From Aliiglaciecola sp. 3_MG-2023 (lineage in GTDB: Bacteria; Pseudomonadota; Gammaproteobacteria; Enterobacterales; Alteromonadaceae): a stretch of 64,000 bases of DNA. The position numbers were made by a program, and so were the translations under genes. Numbering within the stretch: position 1 is the first letter of the stretch; each line of letters opens with the position of its first letter. Below the pieces are notes generated by a model. The model did not search any database. It was not told the origin of the DNA and saw only the letters and a program-made list of their open reading frames with translations. This document shows, piece by piece, positions 28,847 to 38,722 of this stretch. The stretch lies in contig NZ_JAUORV010000013.1 in NCBI RefSeq assembly GCF_030548205.1, positions 99,481 to 163,480 of the forward strand, read 5' to 3'.

Positions 28847-30190
28847 TTAATTTTCTAACATGCTTGCAGTTTTCGGGGTACTTAAGAGTTCTTCAAATAC
28901 TTGCCAACGCTTATCAGGATGATCAGCAGTACCACCATTTGATTCTACGTATTCAGCCACTAAGTCTTTGCCAAGATTATAGTTAATAACGTAACTACGA
29001 TATTTATCCACAAACCGGGTGCGTTGTAACGCTTTTTCTGGACTATACAATTGGTATTTAACCATGATTTCGGCGGCTTCTTCTCTGCTAATATCACCGT
29101 TCAAATATTGTCTTGCCGCTTCGTTACCTGCGTAACTAAGCTCACTAACCAAGTCAAGAACTTGGTAATACAAATCTGCTTTGCTTGCATCTAACCCCGC
29201 TAATGGAAACAGTACTTGTTTTTCATATTGCAACCTAGACTCCCCCGGAAACGCCACGTCAATGCCATAATTAGCACTACCTTCAGCAATAAGTGATTGA
29301 GGTGAAAATAAGTGATAAATTGAATACTCCACCCACTTATTTTTGTTCACTAATTTTTGTTCCAATAACGCATTGAAAACATGATGCCCCGGATACCCTT
29401 CGTGGGCAGCAAGATCAATTGCCCGTGTAATATAAATGGGAAAATCGGTGTTTATTTGAATTAAACTTTGCCCATTGCCTTGATAATAATTGTAACCGCT
29501 CCACGCTTTGTCGGTCACATATTCCAATACAAAGTTCTCGTGTTCAGGCAAGGATATTTTCGATAACGTTCTTTTTCTCGCTTCTGCAATGGCAGTTCTA
29601 AAAACGATATCAATTTTATCTTTTGGAATAACAAATTGACTGGTGAACTCGGTATAACGCTCTGATAAGTTCCCTTCACCTGGCACTAAGGTATCGAGTT
29701 GCGCTAATAAACTATCGAAGTGAGACAGTGGAAACTTAGGAGGGACAGTGTCGTACAACAACTTGGCTTCTTCCTCAAAAACATACTCTTGTCCATCTAA
29801 CATAGTAATTTTAGTTTCAATCGCAATGAGCAGTTTTTTAAGCATAGTTAATCGAACTTGTTGCTCTTTTGACAGTGCGTCTGTAGGCAAAGCTGAAAGT
29901 TGTTTAGTTAATAACTGTGCTTTGGCTTTAAGGCTTGCTGCAGGGAAATCAGAACCTTTCTCTAATTCAGCAGGTTTAAGATCTTCTGGTCCGTAATAAG
30001 CATCAACAACATCACTATCGAATTGTCCAACTTCCAATACGAGCTTTACATAGTCAGTGGCTATACTGTTTATAGCTGGCTGCATAACTTCATCTTCCAT
30101 CTGAGTGCTCATCATTTGATTATCTTTAGTGGCAACCTTACAGGCAGCCAAACTCACAAGTAAAACGGCTAAAATCGCTGATCTTTTCAA
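28847..30190 (-). CDS. DUF885 family metallopeptidase-like lipoprotein
   Basis: 447 residues. Lipobox LAAC17 after a short signal peptide. The DUF885 signature AHEGYPGHH (His263, Glu264, His269/270) is the putative zinc site, with a C-terminal basic helical part. These exported proteins are related to carboxypeptidases. The gene is transcribed away from the siderophore receptor at 30439, sharing a 248-bp promoter region. Peptidase activity and metal are family inferences; the lipobox places it in the periplasm or outer membrane. Confidence 0.83.
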   Translation of the reverse strand: MKRSAILAVLLVSLAACKVATKDNQMMSTQMEDEVMQPAINSIATDYVKLVLEVGQFDSDVVDAYYGPEDLKPAELEKGSDFPAASLKAKAQLLTKQLSALPTDALSKEQQVRLTMLKKLLIAIETKITMLDGQEYVFEEEAKLLYDTVPPKFPLSHFDSLLAQLDTLVPGEGNLSERYTEFTSQFVIPKDKIDIVFRTAIAEARKRTLSKISLPEHENFVLEYVTDKAWSGYNYYQGNGQSLIQINTDFPIYITRAIDLAAHEGYPGHHVFNALLEQKLVNKNKWVEYSIYHLFSPQSLIAEGSANYGIDVAFPGESRLQYEKQVLFPLAGLDASKADLYYQVLDLVSELSYAGNEAARQYLNGDISREEAAEIMVKYQLYSPEKALQRTRFVDKYRSYVINYNLGKDLVAEYVESNGGTADHPDKRWQVFEELLSTPKTASMLEN

Positions 30191-30358
30191 ATTAACTTCC
30201 TAAATCTGATTTGCGCGAGCAATGCTTTCGCCGCGCTTCTTTGAAATTCCTACTGATTGTATAACACTGGTGCTGTTGTTCAAATCCATTGATAACAATC
30301 AGCGCCTGAAAGCTTAAATCAGTTAAAACCATAGTAATCAACACACAAATAACACTGC

Positions 30359-30379
30359 AAATAAGAATTGATATCATTC
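30359..30379. promoter_or_regulatory. Fur-box-like site
   Basis: AAATAAGAATTGATATCATTC matches the 21-base Fur consensus (AAATGATAATTATTATCATTT) at about 15 positions. It lies 60 bp before the siderophore receptor ATG, where Fur would repress it. Confidence 0.55.
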
Positions 30380-30438
30380 GTGTTTGTGCTAATATCTCGG
30401 TCCTTCGTCGATTAATATAAAAAAATTTAGGACTTTTC

Positions 30439-32529
30439 ATGCGTTTAAACCAGATTTTCGTTGGGGTTAGTTTAGGGCTAATTTCTCTGTCAAGTGCCGC
30501 ACAAACGCCGGATTCGAGCGATAACGAAAAAGACCTTGAGGTCATTAGCGTAAATGGTTCATATTTTAATGATTATCAAGTGCAGGATGCATCTGGTGCG
30601 ATGCGAAGTAATATTCCTCTCCTAGAAACTGCCCAGTCAGTCACCGTCATTCCTGATACGATCATTAATGAACAGTTGGCGACTACGTTGGGTGAAGTGC
30701 TGAACAATGACGCTAGTTTATCTCCAGGCTCTAAGCAACGTAACCGCGAAGTATTCAGCTCTCGAGGCTTTGAACTAAGTTCTTCTACTGGCTACCTACG
30801 TGACGGCCACCAGCATTGGTCGCACTATCAGCAGCCTATCGAAACCTTATCTCGCGTAGAGGTAATTAAAGGACCTTCGAGCATTTTATATGGTCAATCT
30901 GCACCTGGCGGCTTGATCAATATGGTGACTAAACAACCAACCAAATCACGTCTTCTAGAAGTATCTGCAGATACTGACCAACTTGGGTCTACTCGCTTCA
31001 TGTTAGATGCAGGTGGCGAAATCATGGCAGACACAAACTACCGTGCCGTTTTAGTCAAACAAGACGTTAATTTTGACCGTGATTACCAAAACGGTGAAAC
31101 TCGTGAACGTGACCGCTTCTTAGGTTCACTGGTACTTGAACATAAAATTAGCGACGACTTTATAATCAATGCTTATTACGATCGCACAAACGACAAAGCC
31201 GGTTTAGACACAGGTGCATGGCTAAATGATAACGGTGAAATCGTCAGTGAAAAACACACGATCAATGACTTTTCTTGGGCCTTTACCGATATAACTGTAG
31301 AGAATATTGGCGCTAAATTAACCTACTTCATTAACCCTGAGTGGCAAGTAAAACTAGGTTATAACGAACAAACTTTCGAACGTGAACGCTTTGAGTCTTC
31401 ACCTAGCCTACCCTCGGGTTATCAAGCAGGGGATAGTTATAACTCTAACCCTTATGACCGTTTTGATGATTGGCAATTTAAAACCGCCTTTATCGATTTC
31501 AATGGTGATGTGAATATTGGTGGCGTTGAGCATAACCTTTTATTTGGCGCCAATGGTCTGGATTATTACTATGGGCAATTAATTGAGCGCGGCGATACAA
31601 TTACCTTCACGCCTGGTGAAGTTGAGCCTTCACTACCTGATCTTGATTATCACAGAGATGAAACCTTAAGTACCACTGAGTACGATTATTATGGTGTATA
31701 TTTCCAAGATCTAATGACCTTTAATGATCATTGGCAAGTAGCCATTGGCGGTCGTTACGACAAACAAAATCGTGAAGGAGCTGATAACGAGTCATTATTG
31801 CCAAAAGTTGGTGTGCTTTATCACCCAGCTGAAAACAGCACTATTTACGTAAACTACTCAGAAGGTTTCGAGCCGCAATCAAGTGAAACCATTGAAGATG
31901 AGTTAGACAGAAACTTTGGTATGGAAATCGATGCAACCACCTCTAAGCAAATTGAGGTTGGCGCTAAATGGGAAGTATCAGATCGTCTGTTGTTGAATAC
32001 CGCAATTTTCAATATTGAAAAATCAGGTACGTTAATTTCTGAGCAACTAAATGATGATCCAGATTATGAAACAGTGACGACTCAATCTGGTTTACAAACC
32101 CACAAAGGGTTTGAAATATCTGCTCAAGGTGCTGTTACCGACAAGTGGTTCGTGATGACATCTGCTATGTATTTACATGCAGAATATGAAGTAGATGAAA
32201 CTTATCAGGGTAATACTCCTGCAGATGCCCCTAAATGGTCGGCTTCAATCTGGTCTCGTTATGAAGTGAATGAAAAACTATCCCTGAATGCCGGTGTTTT
32301 CTATCAAGGTGAGCGTTTTGCTGACAATGCCAACACTGTTACCAAAGACGGTTATGCACGTGTTGATGTGGGTGCAACCTACCGCACAAACTTAATGGGC
32401 AAAAATGTTGATTTTCGTTTGAACATTGAGAACCTGTTAGATGAAGACTACTTAGCAGGTGGTGGTACCAATAATGTCACTATAGGTGATGGCACTACCG
32501 CAAGGCTTGCTGTTAAAGCATCTTTCTAA
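30439..32529 (+). CDS. TonB-dependent siderophore receptor
   Basis: 696 residues. Signal peptide (cleavage near SSAAQ), TonB-box region (DLEVISVNGS), plug with ALETAQSV-like segment LLETAQSVTVIPDTIIN and RVEVIKGPSSILYGQSAPGGLINMV, and a barrel ending in KASF. The plug and its SSILYGQSAPGG pattern are those of FhuA/FpvA-type ferric siderophore receptors. A Fur-like site precedes it and a strong terminator follows. No siderophore biosynthesis genes are in the window, so it probably imports a siderophore made by others. Confidence 0.93.
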   Translation: MRLNQIFVGVSLGLISLSSAAQTPDSSDNEKDLEVISVNGSYFNDYQVQDASGAMRSNIPLLETAQSVTVIPDTIINEQLATTLGEVLNNDASLSPGSKQRNREVFSSRGFELSSSTGYLRDGHQHWSHYQQPIETLSRVEVIKGPSSILYGQSAPGGLINMVTKQPTKSRLLEVSADTDQLGSTRFMLDAGGEIMADTNYRAVLVKQDVNFDRDYQNGETRERDRFLGSLVLEHKISDDFIINAYYDRTNDKAGLDTGAWLNDNGEIVSEKHTINDFSWAFTDITVENIGAKLTYFINPEWQVKLGYNEQTFERERFESSPSLPSGYQAGDSYNSNPYDRFDDWQFKTAFIDFNGDVNIGGVEHNLLFGANGLDYYYGQLIERGDTITFTPGEVEPSLPDLDYHRDETLSTTEYDYYGVYFQDLMTFNDHWQVAIGGRYDKQNREGADNESLLPKVGVLYHPAENSTIYVNYSEGFEPQSSETIEDELDRNFGMEIDATTSKQIEVGAKWEVSDRLLLNTAIFNIEKSGTLISEQLNDDPDYETVTTQSGLQTHKGFEISAQGAVTDKWFVMTSAMYLHAEYEVDETYQGNTPADAPKWSASIWSRYEVNEKLSLNAGVFYQGERFADNANTVTKDGYARVDVGATYRTNLMGKNVDFRLNIENLLDEDYLAGGGTNNVTIGDGTTARLAVKASF

Positions 32530-32577
32530 ACAACTAATTTGCCTTTAGTTAAGCTTTTTAAACAAAGGCACTGTATT

Positions 32578-32617
32578 ACCGCCCTTATTAAATAACATGA
32601 TAAGGGCGGTTTTTATT
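32578..32617 (+). terminator. strong intrinsic terminator
   Basis: ACCGCCCTTAT and ATAAGGGCGGT form a perfect 11-bp stem with an 11-base loop, followed by TTTTATTT. It ends the siderophore receptor transcript. Confidence 0.9.
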
Positions 32618-32814
32618 TACGCCATTCACCACCTTTTTCTTCCTTTTTTGCTTATCAAAATATTCATTTTAAAAGTACATTGAGCCATGCTCTATTAACT
32701 TGTACTCTAAAACGAAATTACACAGGCTAGTAGTAACTCATTAGTTTAGGTGTATTTTATTTATCTGTTCAACGCTCAATTTTCAACAATCACAGCATAA
32801 GCCTTAGGATTAAA

Positions 32815-33537
32815 ATGAAAAACTATAATAAATTATCTATTCTTCGATCATGCTTCTTGCTCATCGCTCTTTTCATCTCAATTTCTTTTCACACTAGTGC
32901 ACAACAAACCTATCAAATTAATAGCAAACTAGAAGAGTCAATAAAATGGTATATAGGTGCAACGGGGCAAGTAGACGATGCCAAGGCGAAAGCACTACTT
33001 GAAATTGCAGCATCTACTCAAGATCCTTTGGCCGTAATGTGGATAGCAAGGGTATATTCAACCGGCAGAATGGGATATCCAGCAGATAAAGACAAGGCAA
33101 AGGAAATTGCTAAGAGTGTGATTTCTAAAGTAGAAGAATTAGCTGAGCAACAGGTTCCCGAGGCCATATTTTTGATGGGAACCGCTTATGCCGAAGGGCT
33201 AGGAAAAAATGAGAACTCACAAGAAGCCGTTGAATGGTATCGACGAGCAGCCAAACTGGGTAACACATTGGCACAACATAATTTAGGAAACGCTTATGCT
33301 TTCGCAGCGGGAATTGAACAAAACCATGAGTTAGCGGTAAAGTGGTGGCTCAAGGCAGCAGAGCAAGGCGATGCCATTCCCCAGTACCAATTAGGGCTCA
33401 GCTATGAGGCCGGAAAAGGCGTGGCTCAAGATCGCGCTACAGCAAAACGCTGGTATCAAGAATCGGCAGAAAGAGGCTATGCCAAGGCTAAAATCGCTCT
33501 AACCAGATTAAATCGACTAGAGCGATTAAATAGGTAA
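32815..33537 (+). CDS. exported Sel1-like repeat protein
   Basis: 240 residues with a signal peptide (cleavage near TSAQQ) and at least four Sel1-like repeats of 36 residues, for example ALFLMGTAYAEGLG-type (AIFLMGTAYAEGLGKNENSQ), EAVEWYRRAAKLGNTLAQHN and AVKWWLKAAEQGDAIPQYQL. Such solenoids bind proteins. It is periplasmic by its signal peptide. The start has ribosome site AGGA. Its partner is unknown; the gene stands alone. Confidence 0.87.
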   Translation: MKNYNKLSILRSCFLLIALFISISFHTSAQQTYQINSKLEESIKWYIGATGQVDDAKAKALLEIAASTQDPLAVMWIARVYSTGRMGYPADKDKAKEIAKSVISKVEELAEQQVPEAIFLMGTAYAEGLGKNENSQEAVEWYRRAAKLGNTLAQHNLGNAYAFAAGIEQNHELAVKWWLKAAEQGDAIPQYQLGLSYEAGKGVAQDRATAKRWYQESAERGYAKAKIALTRLNRLERLNR

Positions 33538-33686
33538 TTTAGTCCCTCTGATCCAGAGCTAACTTGATGGTTGAATAGGTTTCGACCTCGTCTGCCAAGC
33601 TGCTTGTAGGGAAAAGTACTCATTCACCCCAAGTTATTTGCCAATAACTGTGCATGCTGAGCTTCCCATACAACCGCTCTAAAAAC

Positions 33687-35678
33687 TTACAAGGACATAC
33701 GCTCAAACATCACGTCCTGGGTACGGCCATTACTGAGGCTTATTCCAGTTACCTTGCCACTTGCATCTCGAATGAAACTCAAATCACTGTATATAGTAGT
33801 CGTTTCGCTGAACACATCTGGTTCCGACGGAACTAAGGTCAATTCAGGGAGATTGTACAGTTTTAGCGTGAGGCTATCCTCTTCATTCATGCCGATGGTG
33901 TAAAGTACCTCTAACTCATTCGAAAAGTACTTACCTGTATAGTCAGCCAATTGCTTTTTTGTAGGTTCAAATATGTCGAGTTTTGTGAACTCGTAACGAT
34001 CCGAACTGAGACCGGGTTTAATGGAGATGCCACTTATTTTTTCATTTTTCATCGAATAGCGCACATTGAATTGTCCATCGCTCACCGCAAACTCCGTTTC
34101 AGAGAGCGCTATCATGGGCATGGCGTTACTATCGTCAAAGACCATTTTAAGCTGTACGTCTGAAGCCATTATCTCCACAGTCATTCCGAGCAATTCTGAT
34201 TTGAACTTCCCTGCTAACTGCGCTAAATATTCTGGGGATAAACTAAAACTGCTTATATCTTCTTGATTATCAATTTCTTTCGATGACTCGGTAAAATCCT
34301 TGCCAAAAAACAAGTCAACGACTTGATTCCACATAGCCATGTTAAAAGCTGTATTATTGGTGTTTAAAAACACCCCTTTTTCAAGTTCGGGAAAGAATGC
34401 ATAGTTAGTATAATGCGCCATATCAGCACCACCGTGTTCGTAGCGTAATAATCCCTTATAATCTTCGACGCCCAAACCTAATGCATAAGTTTGCGGTTCA
34501 CCGTTGTTAAGTATGCCAGGCGTCGTTAATTTAGTGATCAGGTCCTTTCCACCCAACTCGCCAGTGATGTAATTCTGCGACCACTTTGCCATATCAGCAA
34601 CAGTAGTATAAATACCACCGGCTCCCGGTGCGGAATACAAATCTCCAGCTTCTCGAAAGCCATTTTTATCATTATCGTATCCTTGAACCCCATTGGGGAT
34701 AATATGGCCAGGATCCCGTCTTACATAAGTGTTTTTCATGTGGAGTGGCTCAAAAATATTTGCCTGCATCCAGTCTGAAAATGGCTGTCCACTAACGCGT
34801 TCAACAAGCAGTGCCATTAAAATAAAGCCTGTGTTGTTATAATTCATTTTCTCGCCAGGCGCGGATTGTAACTTTGCTTGCTTTTTCACTATTTCGATAG
34901 CTTGATGCTTGTCTATGAATTCTTCGCCCGTCCACCCCCGCATCCCTAAAAAATCAAATATTTCACGTAAACCCGAGGTATGTGTAAGAAGGTTTCTGAT
35001 GGTAATGTCTGCGCTAAAATCTGGCAGTTCCGGAAAATACTGCCGAAGATTATCGTCTAAGCTTAACTTTCCTTGCTGTTCAAGTAGTAGCATCGCCATC
35101 CCAGTAAACTGCTTTGAAACAGAACCAATATTGGTTGGCATGTCGGGGGTAAATGCAACACCATGGGCAATATTTGCCATACCTGCGGAATGAACGTGGG
35201 TAGTCTGCCCCTTTTCAAACACACCAATGATCCCACCAGGAGTCGCTTCCTTATCGTATGGGCTGAGTAATTGTTCGAGGCGTTTATCAGGGTCCTCAGG
35301 GATGGCCTCATTACGAACTAATTGTATTGAGTAACGGCCAGCGGTACTTTCACCAAACGAGCTGACAACGACTTTATAATCGCCAGCCTTTTTAGTATCT
35401 AATGTAAAAGGCTCACTACCAATTTCAGTGCTATTGTAGGCCTTAATTTCTGTCCCTTTAGGGTCAAATAACTGAATTTTCACATCGATTGTGTCTTGCT
35501 CAACTTCTCCAAAAATAAAGTGATTTTCTGCCGCCTTGATAAAGTAATTATGCGACTCCCCTTCTTTTAATTCTTTTTTCACGCTTTGGAGTCGTTGTAG
35601 AACATGCGTATCTTTAGCACTAAGATTGAATGGCGCAGACAAAGTGACTAAAACGGCTAAAGAGATAAAGTGATTCAT
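33687..35678 (-). CDS. exported serine hydrolase (class C beta-lactamase family) with a C-terminal extension
   Basis: 663 residues. A signal peptide (cleavage near LSAKD) is followed by a PPC-like beta domain (about 35-120), then a serine hydrolase domain (about 130-460) with SxxK (S186-V-S-K189), YNN (280-282) and a YEHGGADMAHYTN segment for the KTG-like third motif. A C-terminal region of about 190 residues resembles the extra domain found in related D-aminopeptidase-type proteins. The likely role is peptide hydrolysis or esterase activity outside the inner membrane, not antibiotic resistance. No neighbour hints at the substrate. Confidence 0.88.
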   Translation of the reverse strand: MNHFISLAVLVTLSAPFNLSAKDTHVLQRLQSVKKELKEGESHNYFIKAAENHFIFGEVEQDTIDVKIQLFDPKGTEIKAYNSTEIGSEPFTLDTKKAGDYKVVVSSFGESTAGRYSIQLVRNEAIPEDPDKRLEQLLSPYDKEATPGGIIGVFEKGQTTHVHSAGMANIAHGVAFTPDMPTNIGSVSKQFTGMAMLLLEQQGKLSLDDNLRQYFPELPDFSADITIRNLLTHTSGLREIFDFLGMRGWTGEEFIDKHQAIEIVKKQAKLQSAPGEKMNYNNTGFILMALLVERVSGQPFSDWMQANIFEPLHMKNTYVRRDPGHIIPNGVQGYDNDKNGFREAGDLYSAPGAGGIYTTVADMAKWSQNYITGELGGKDLITKLTTPGILNNGEPQTYALGLGVEDYKGLLRYEHGGADMAHYTNYAFFPELEKGVFLNTNNTAFNMAMWNQVVDLFFGKDFTESSKEIDNQEDISSFSLSPEYLAQLAGKFKSELLGMTVEIMASDVQLKMVFDDSNAMPMIALSETEFAVSDGQFNVRYSMKNEKISGISIKPGLSSDRYEFTKLDIFEPTKKQLADYTGKYFSNELEVLYTIGMNEEDSLTLKLYNLPELTLVPSEPDVFSETTTIYSDLSFIRDASGKVTGISLSNGRTQDVMFERMSL

Positions 35679-35855
35679 TATGTATTCCCTTACTGAATAA
35701 AATTTATATGAGCGTTTGAGTTAACCGATACTAAAAGTAAATTAAGGTATAGCACAAGGTAGCAATCATACAAGGTGCATAGCCATTGGGTTAAAGCACA
35801 CTTTTTAATTTTGTGGTTGCTCACGAGTTTTTATAACTCAATCTACTTGGACGAA

Positions 35856-36021
35856 CTCCTTATAACCTGCGGCCTAACGCTGCGCGATTATCAACTAAAG
35901 CTAATCGAAGCTCCTCCCTTAACATGGGTGTCTTAGTAACTCTCCTTATAACCTGCGGCCTCGCGCTGCGCGATTATCAACTAAAGCTAATCGAAGCTCC
36001 CCCCTTAACATGGGTGTCTTG
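35856..36021. repeat. two 80-bp direct repeats with an 86-bp period
   Basis: Copy one (35856-35935) and copy two (35942-36021) differ at only four positions. Each starts CTCCTTATAACCTGCGGCCT, contains GCGCGATTATCAACTAAAGC, and ends AACATGGGTGTCTT. The last element continues as an array (next entry). They lie upstream of the DUF1840 gene and the serine hydrolase gene, with no gene between. Confidence 0.9.
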
Positions 36022-36160
36022 GTATCTCCCTTGGTATCTCCTAAACATGGGTGTCTTGGTAACTCCGTTGGTAACTCCTAAACATGGGTGTCTTTATAAT
36101 TCCGTATCTCCTAAACATGGGTGTCTTTATAATTCCTTGGTGTCTTTATAATTCTTATAA
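35921..36160. repeat. array of AACATGGGTGTCTT units
   Basis: Five exact copies of the 14-base unit at 35921, 36007, 36044, 36081 and 36114, plus a partial GGTGTCTTTATAATTC copy. Spacers alternate GGTATCTCC, GGTAACTCC and TATAATTCC words. The region is 611 bp between the serine hydrolase start and DUF1840 and holds no gene that I can support. Confidence 0.88.
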
Positions 36161-36289
36161 CCTCGATGTTTAGACTTCAGATAGGAAGGTATTTAACCCA
36201 ATGCAGTGAAACTCGTTAGTTGAAGTATAGGGTGTTGTATGGTGTACACTTATATTACATTTTCGAACAACCCGAAGAGTTAAATTATC

Positions 36290-36604
36290 ATGTTAATAAT
36301 TTTTTCCAGTCAAGCAGGTGCCAACATTACTATGTTCGGAGATATCGCAGTGCAATTACTAAAAATGATGGGGCATAGCGGCACGGTACCCAGTGCAATT
36401 CTAGCAAAAGATGTCCCTGCAGCTCTTGCGAACCTGGAGACTGCGCTCGGAGTAGCAACGCAACACGCCGAATCAGAAGAGCTTACTGACGATAACGAAG
36501 AAACGCCTGATGTTAGCCTTTCTCACCGTGCTTTACCTTTAATCGATTTACTAAAGGCTGCAATAAAAGACGAAAGTAACGTACAGTGGACGGACAATAC
36601 TTAG
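36290..36604 (+). CDS. DUF1840 domain protein
   Basis: 104 residues, matching DUF1840: MLIIFSSQAGANITMFGDIA, then LLKMMGHSGTVPSAILA, and a C-terminal helix LSHRALPLIDLLKAAIKD. A small cytoplasmic protein of unknown function. It stands alone downstream of the AACATGGGTGTCTT array, which occupies its likely promoter side. Confidence 0.82.
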   Translation: MLIIFSSQAGANITMFGDIAVQLLKMMGHSGTVPSAILAKDVPAALANLETALGVATQHAESEELTDDNEETPDVSLSHRALPLIDLLKAAIKDESNVQWTDNT

Positions 36605-36683
36605 TCCCATTGCCAATGTTAAATTGAAAAATGAAGCGAATAGAGTTTTACCTGTAAGGGTAGAAAATGTAATGGCCTTTCAT

Positions 36684-37595
36684 TTAAGAACAAAGCGCCT
36701 GAACACGATCTTTTAGTTTGGGAGCTGCGAAATTAAGGAAGCTTTTCATTTTTTGCGGCATGTACTTTCTGGTTTTATGGAGTAAATGCACAGGCACAGA
36801 TTCTGGTTCGAATTCAGGCAAGACGATTTTTAGAGTACCTGCTTGCACCCCCTGCATCACTTGGTAATGAAGTTGCTGTGTCGCCCCCACTTTATTTATT
36901 GCCGCATACACGGCTGATTCACTGTCGGTAACCGTTAAACGAGAGGCAATATTCATACTTACGGGGGAAGTAGACTTAGCAAGTCGAAAACTCCAATGGG
37001 GAATTGTCATATTCGTTTTTAACGTCACACAAGGAAAACCAGCTAAATCCTCTGGGGAAGCTAACGGCGGATACTCCTCTAACAGGCTAGGGTTGACGCA
37101 AGTAACGATACGCATCTTTCCGACTGGTGTTGCGATTAAGGAACTATCCGGTAACTTACCAATGCGAATCGCCATATCCACCTCATCTTCAAACAAATTG
37201 ACATTTCCATCAGCCAACACAAGTTGCACATTTATATTGGCATACAAAGATAAAAACTCCGTCACTATTGGCAAAACATATAAGCGACCAAACATGACCG
37301 GAGCCGTAATCACTAAATCCCCTTTAGGCTCTGAATACTCGCCTTTTAAATCACTTTCAGCTTCTTCTACTTGTTCCAGAATGCGTTTACAAGCCTTGAT
37401 ATATTCAAGCCCAGACTCAGTGAATGACAGTTTTCGCGTGGTTCGATGTATCAGGCGAACATCCAGTTGAGCCTCTAGTTCCGATATTTTCCGGCTTAAT
37501 GTTGGTAAAGGCACATTCAACTCTTTGCTCGCTTTAGAGAAGTTGCCCGCTTCCAAGACTTTTATCAGCATTGACATCGCTTCTAATCGATCCAT
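36684..37595 (-). CDS. LysR-family regulator
   Basis: 303 residues. Winged helix (about 1-60) with MSMLIKVLEAGNFSKASKEL and PLPTLSRKISELEAQLDVRL, then a substrate-binding domain. It diverges from the VOC-GST gene pair with about 100 bp between starts, so it probably controls them. It belongs to the same broad CrgA/PecT-type group as the regulator at 20784 by length and N-terminus. Confidence 0.88.
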   Translation of the reverse strand: MDRLEAMSMLIKVLEAGNFSKASKELNVPLPTLSRKISELEAQLDVRLIHRTTRKLSFTESGLEYIKACKRILEQVEEAESDLKGEYSEPKGDLVITAPVMFGRLYVLPIVTEFLSLYANINVQLVLADGNVNLFEDEVDMAIRIGKLPDSSLIATPVGKMRIVTCVNPSLLEEYPPLASPEDLAGFPCVTLKTNMTIPHWSFRLAKSTSPVSMNIASRLTVTDSESAVYAAINKVGATQQLHYQVMQGVQAGTLKIVLPEFEPESVPVHLLHKTRKYMPQKMKSFLNFAAPKLKDRVQALCS

Positions 37596-37695
37596 TATTA
37601 TTTCACTTTATGAAAATATCTTTACCAAATTTACCGTATTATCTTTTAAATCACAAAGTGTCATAGTTTAAGTTTAAACACAGAAGGACAAAAAA

Positions 37696-38142
37696 ATGAG
37701 CTTTGTGCCCCCTATCAATCCTCAGGCAGCCCTTGCTTATGATCATGTTGGAATTAGGGTTAGCAACAGACAAACTGCAATCCATTTTTATGAACGCCTT
37801 GGATTTAAAGAAACCTATCGGATCCCAGAAGGTGAAGCCAATGAAATGGTCACCTCCGCTGGCGTCAGAATTAATCTGATATTTAACGGCGCAAAATCAA
37901 AAGAGCAAAAGAATGTCTTATTAGACGAACCAATTAAACGACCCGGTGTTACCCATCCAGCATTCATTATTAACGACATGAGTGAATTCCAAGCATGGTT
38001 AGCAAAAGAGGGAATTATGATTACTGAAGGACCGAAAAGACTAGGACCACGGAGAATATCACTGTTTATTCGCGATCCAGATGGAAACGTTCTTGAATTT
38101 AATCAATTACTACCTGAGGAAGGAAACAATGAAACTATATGA
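37696..38142 (+). CDS. VOC family (glyoxalase-fold) protein
   Basis: 148 residues with two beta-alpha-beta-beta-beta halves. The opening AYDHVGIRVSNRQTAIHFYE carries the first metal His, and the C-terminal FIRDPDGNVLEFNQ carries the Glu. The segment between resembles glyoxalase I and fosfomycin-type or extradiol-type VOC proteins. AGAAGGAC ribosome site before the ATG. The gene overlaps the GST gene by 14 bases, so they are translationally coupled and may handle one glutathione adduct. Substrate unknown. Confidence 0.85.
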   Translation: MSFVPPINPQAALAYDHVGIRVSNRQTAIHFYERLGFKETYRIPEGEANEMVTSAGVRINLIFNGAKSKEQKNVLLDEPIKRPGVTHPAFIINDMSEFQAWLAKEGIMITEGPKRLGPRRISLFIRDPDGNVLEFNQLLPEEGNNETI

Positions 38143-38722
38143 TTTAGAACTTTCAGGAAACTGTTACAAAGTAAGGTTATTTGCTTCATTAGCAGAGATA
38201 CCTCTGACCATAGTTCCTGTGGATTTTATGCAAGGTGAACATAAGGAAAAACACATACTTGACTTAAATCCATGGGGGGAAATTCCAATTTTAGAGGATG
38301 GCAAAGTGGTTCTGCGAGATGCCCAAGCCATACTAGTCTATTTAGCCAGTAAATTTGGCGGTGAGGCATGGTGGCCAAGTGAACCCCACCTAAAAGCGGA
38401 TGTGATGCAGTGGCTGTCAGTTGCGGCAAATGAAATTCAACACGGCCCCAACACTGCAAGACTCATTGAGAAATTCAACATACAAAGTGATATGGCCCTG
38501 TGCGCGCAGCGCTCCGAGCGAATTCTAGAGTTAATCAATAACCACCTTTTAAACAATGACTGGTTGGCGGCGGGTCGACCAACAATAGCAGACTGTGCTG
38601 TATACCCCTATGTGTCCCTCGCCCATGAGGGAAATATCACAATGATTAAGTACACCAATATCACCGCATGGATGGATCGAATAGAACAGTTACCAGGTTA
38701 CATTTCAATGCCTGGGAACTAG
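38129..38722 (+). CDS. glutathione S-transferase
   Basis: 197 residues from the ATG at 38129, which has AGGAAGGA just upstream inside the VOC gene. Thioredoxin-like N-domain with LSGNCYKVRLFASLAEIPLT, cis-Pro region WGEIPILEDG and the DAQAILVYLA Ser/Glu-type site (here RDAQAI), then an all-helical C-domain with RPTIADCAVYPYVSLA. Its overlap with the VOC gene suggests a shared detoxification or isomerisation step. Divergent LysR at 36684 is the likely regulator. Confidence 0.9.
   Translation: MKLYDLELSGNCYKVRLFASLAEIPLTIVPVDFMQGEHKEKHILDLNPWGEIPILEDGKVVLRDAQAILVYLASKFGGEAWWPSEPHLKADVMQWLSVAANEIQHGPNTARLIEKFNIQSDMALCAQRSERILELINNHLLNNDWLAAGRPTIADCAVYPYVSLAHEGNITMIKYTNITAWMDRIEQLPGYISMPGN

Noticed and set aside
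33687..35678. Beta-lactamase conferring antibiotic resistance
   Set aside because: The protein has SxxK and YNN motifs, but size, the PPC-like domain and C-terminal extension fit peptidase or esterase relatives rather than AmpC.
35856..36160. CRISPR array
   Set aside because: Units are 14 bases with variable spacers of 16 to 72 bases built from the same words, there are no cas genes, and spacers are not unique sequences.
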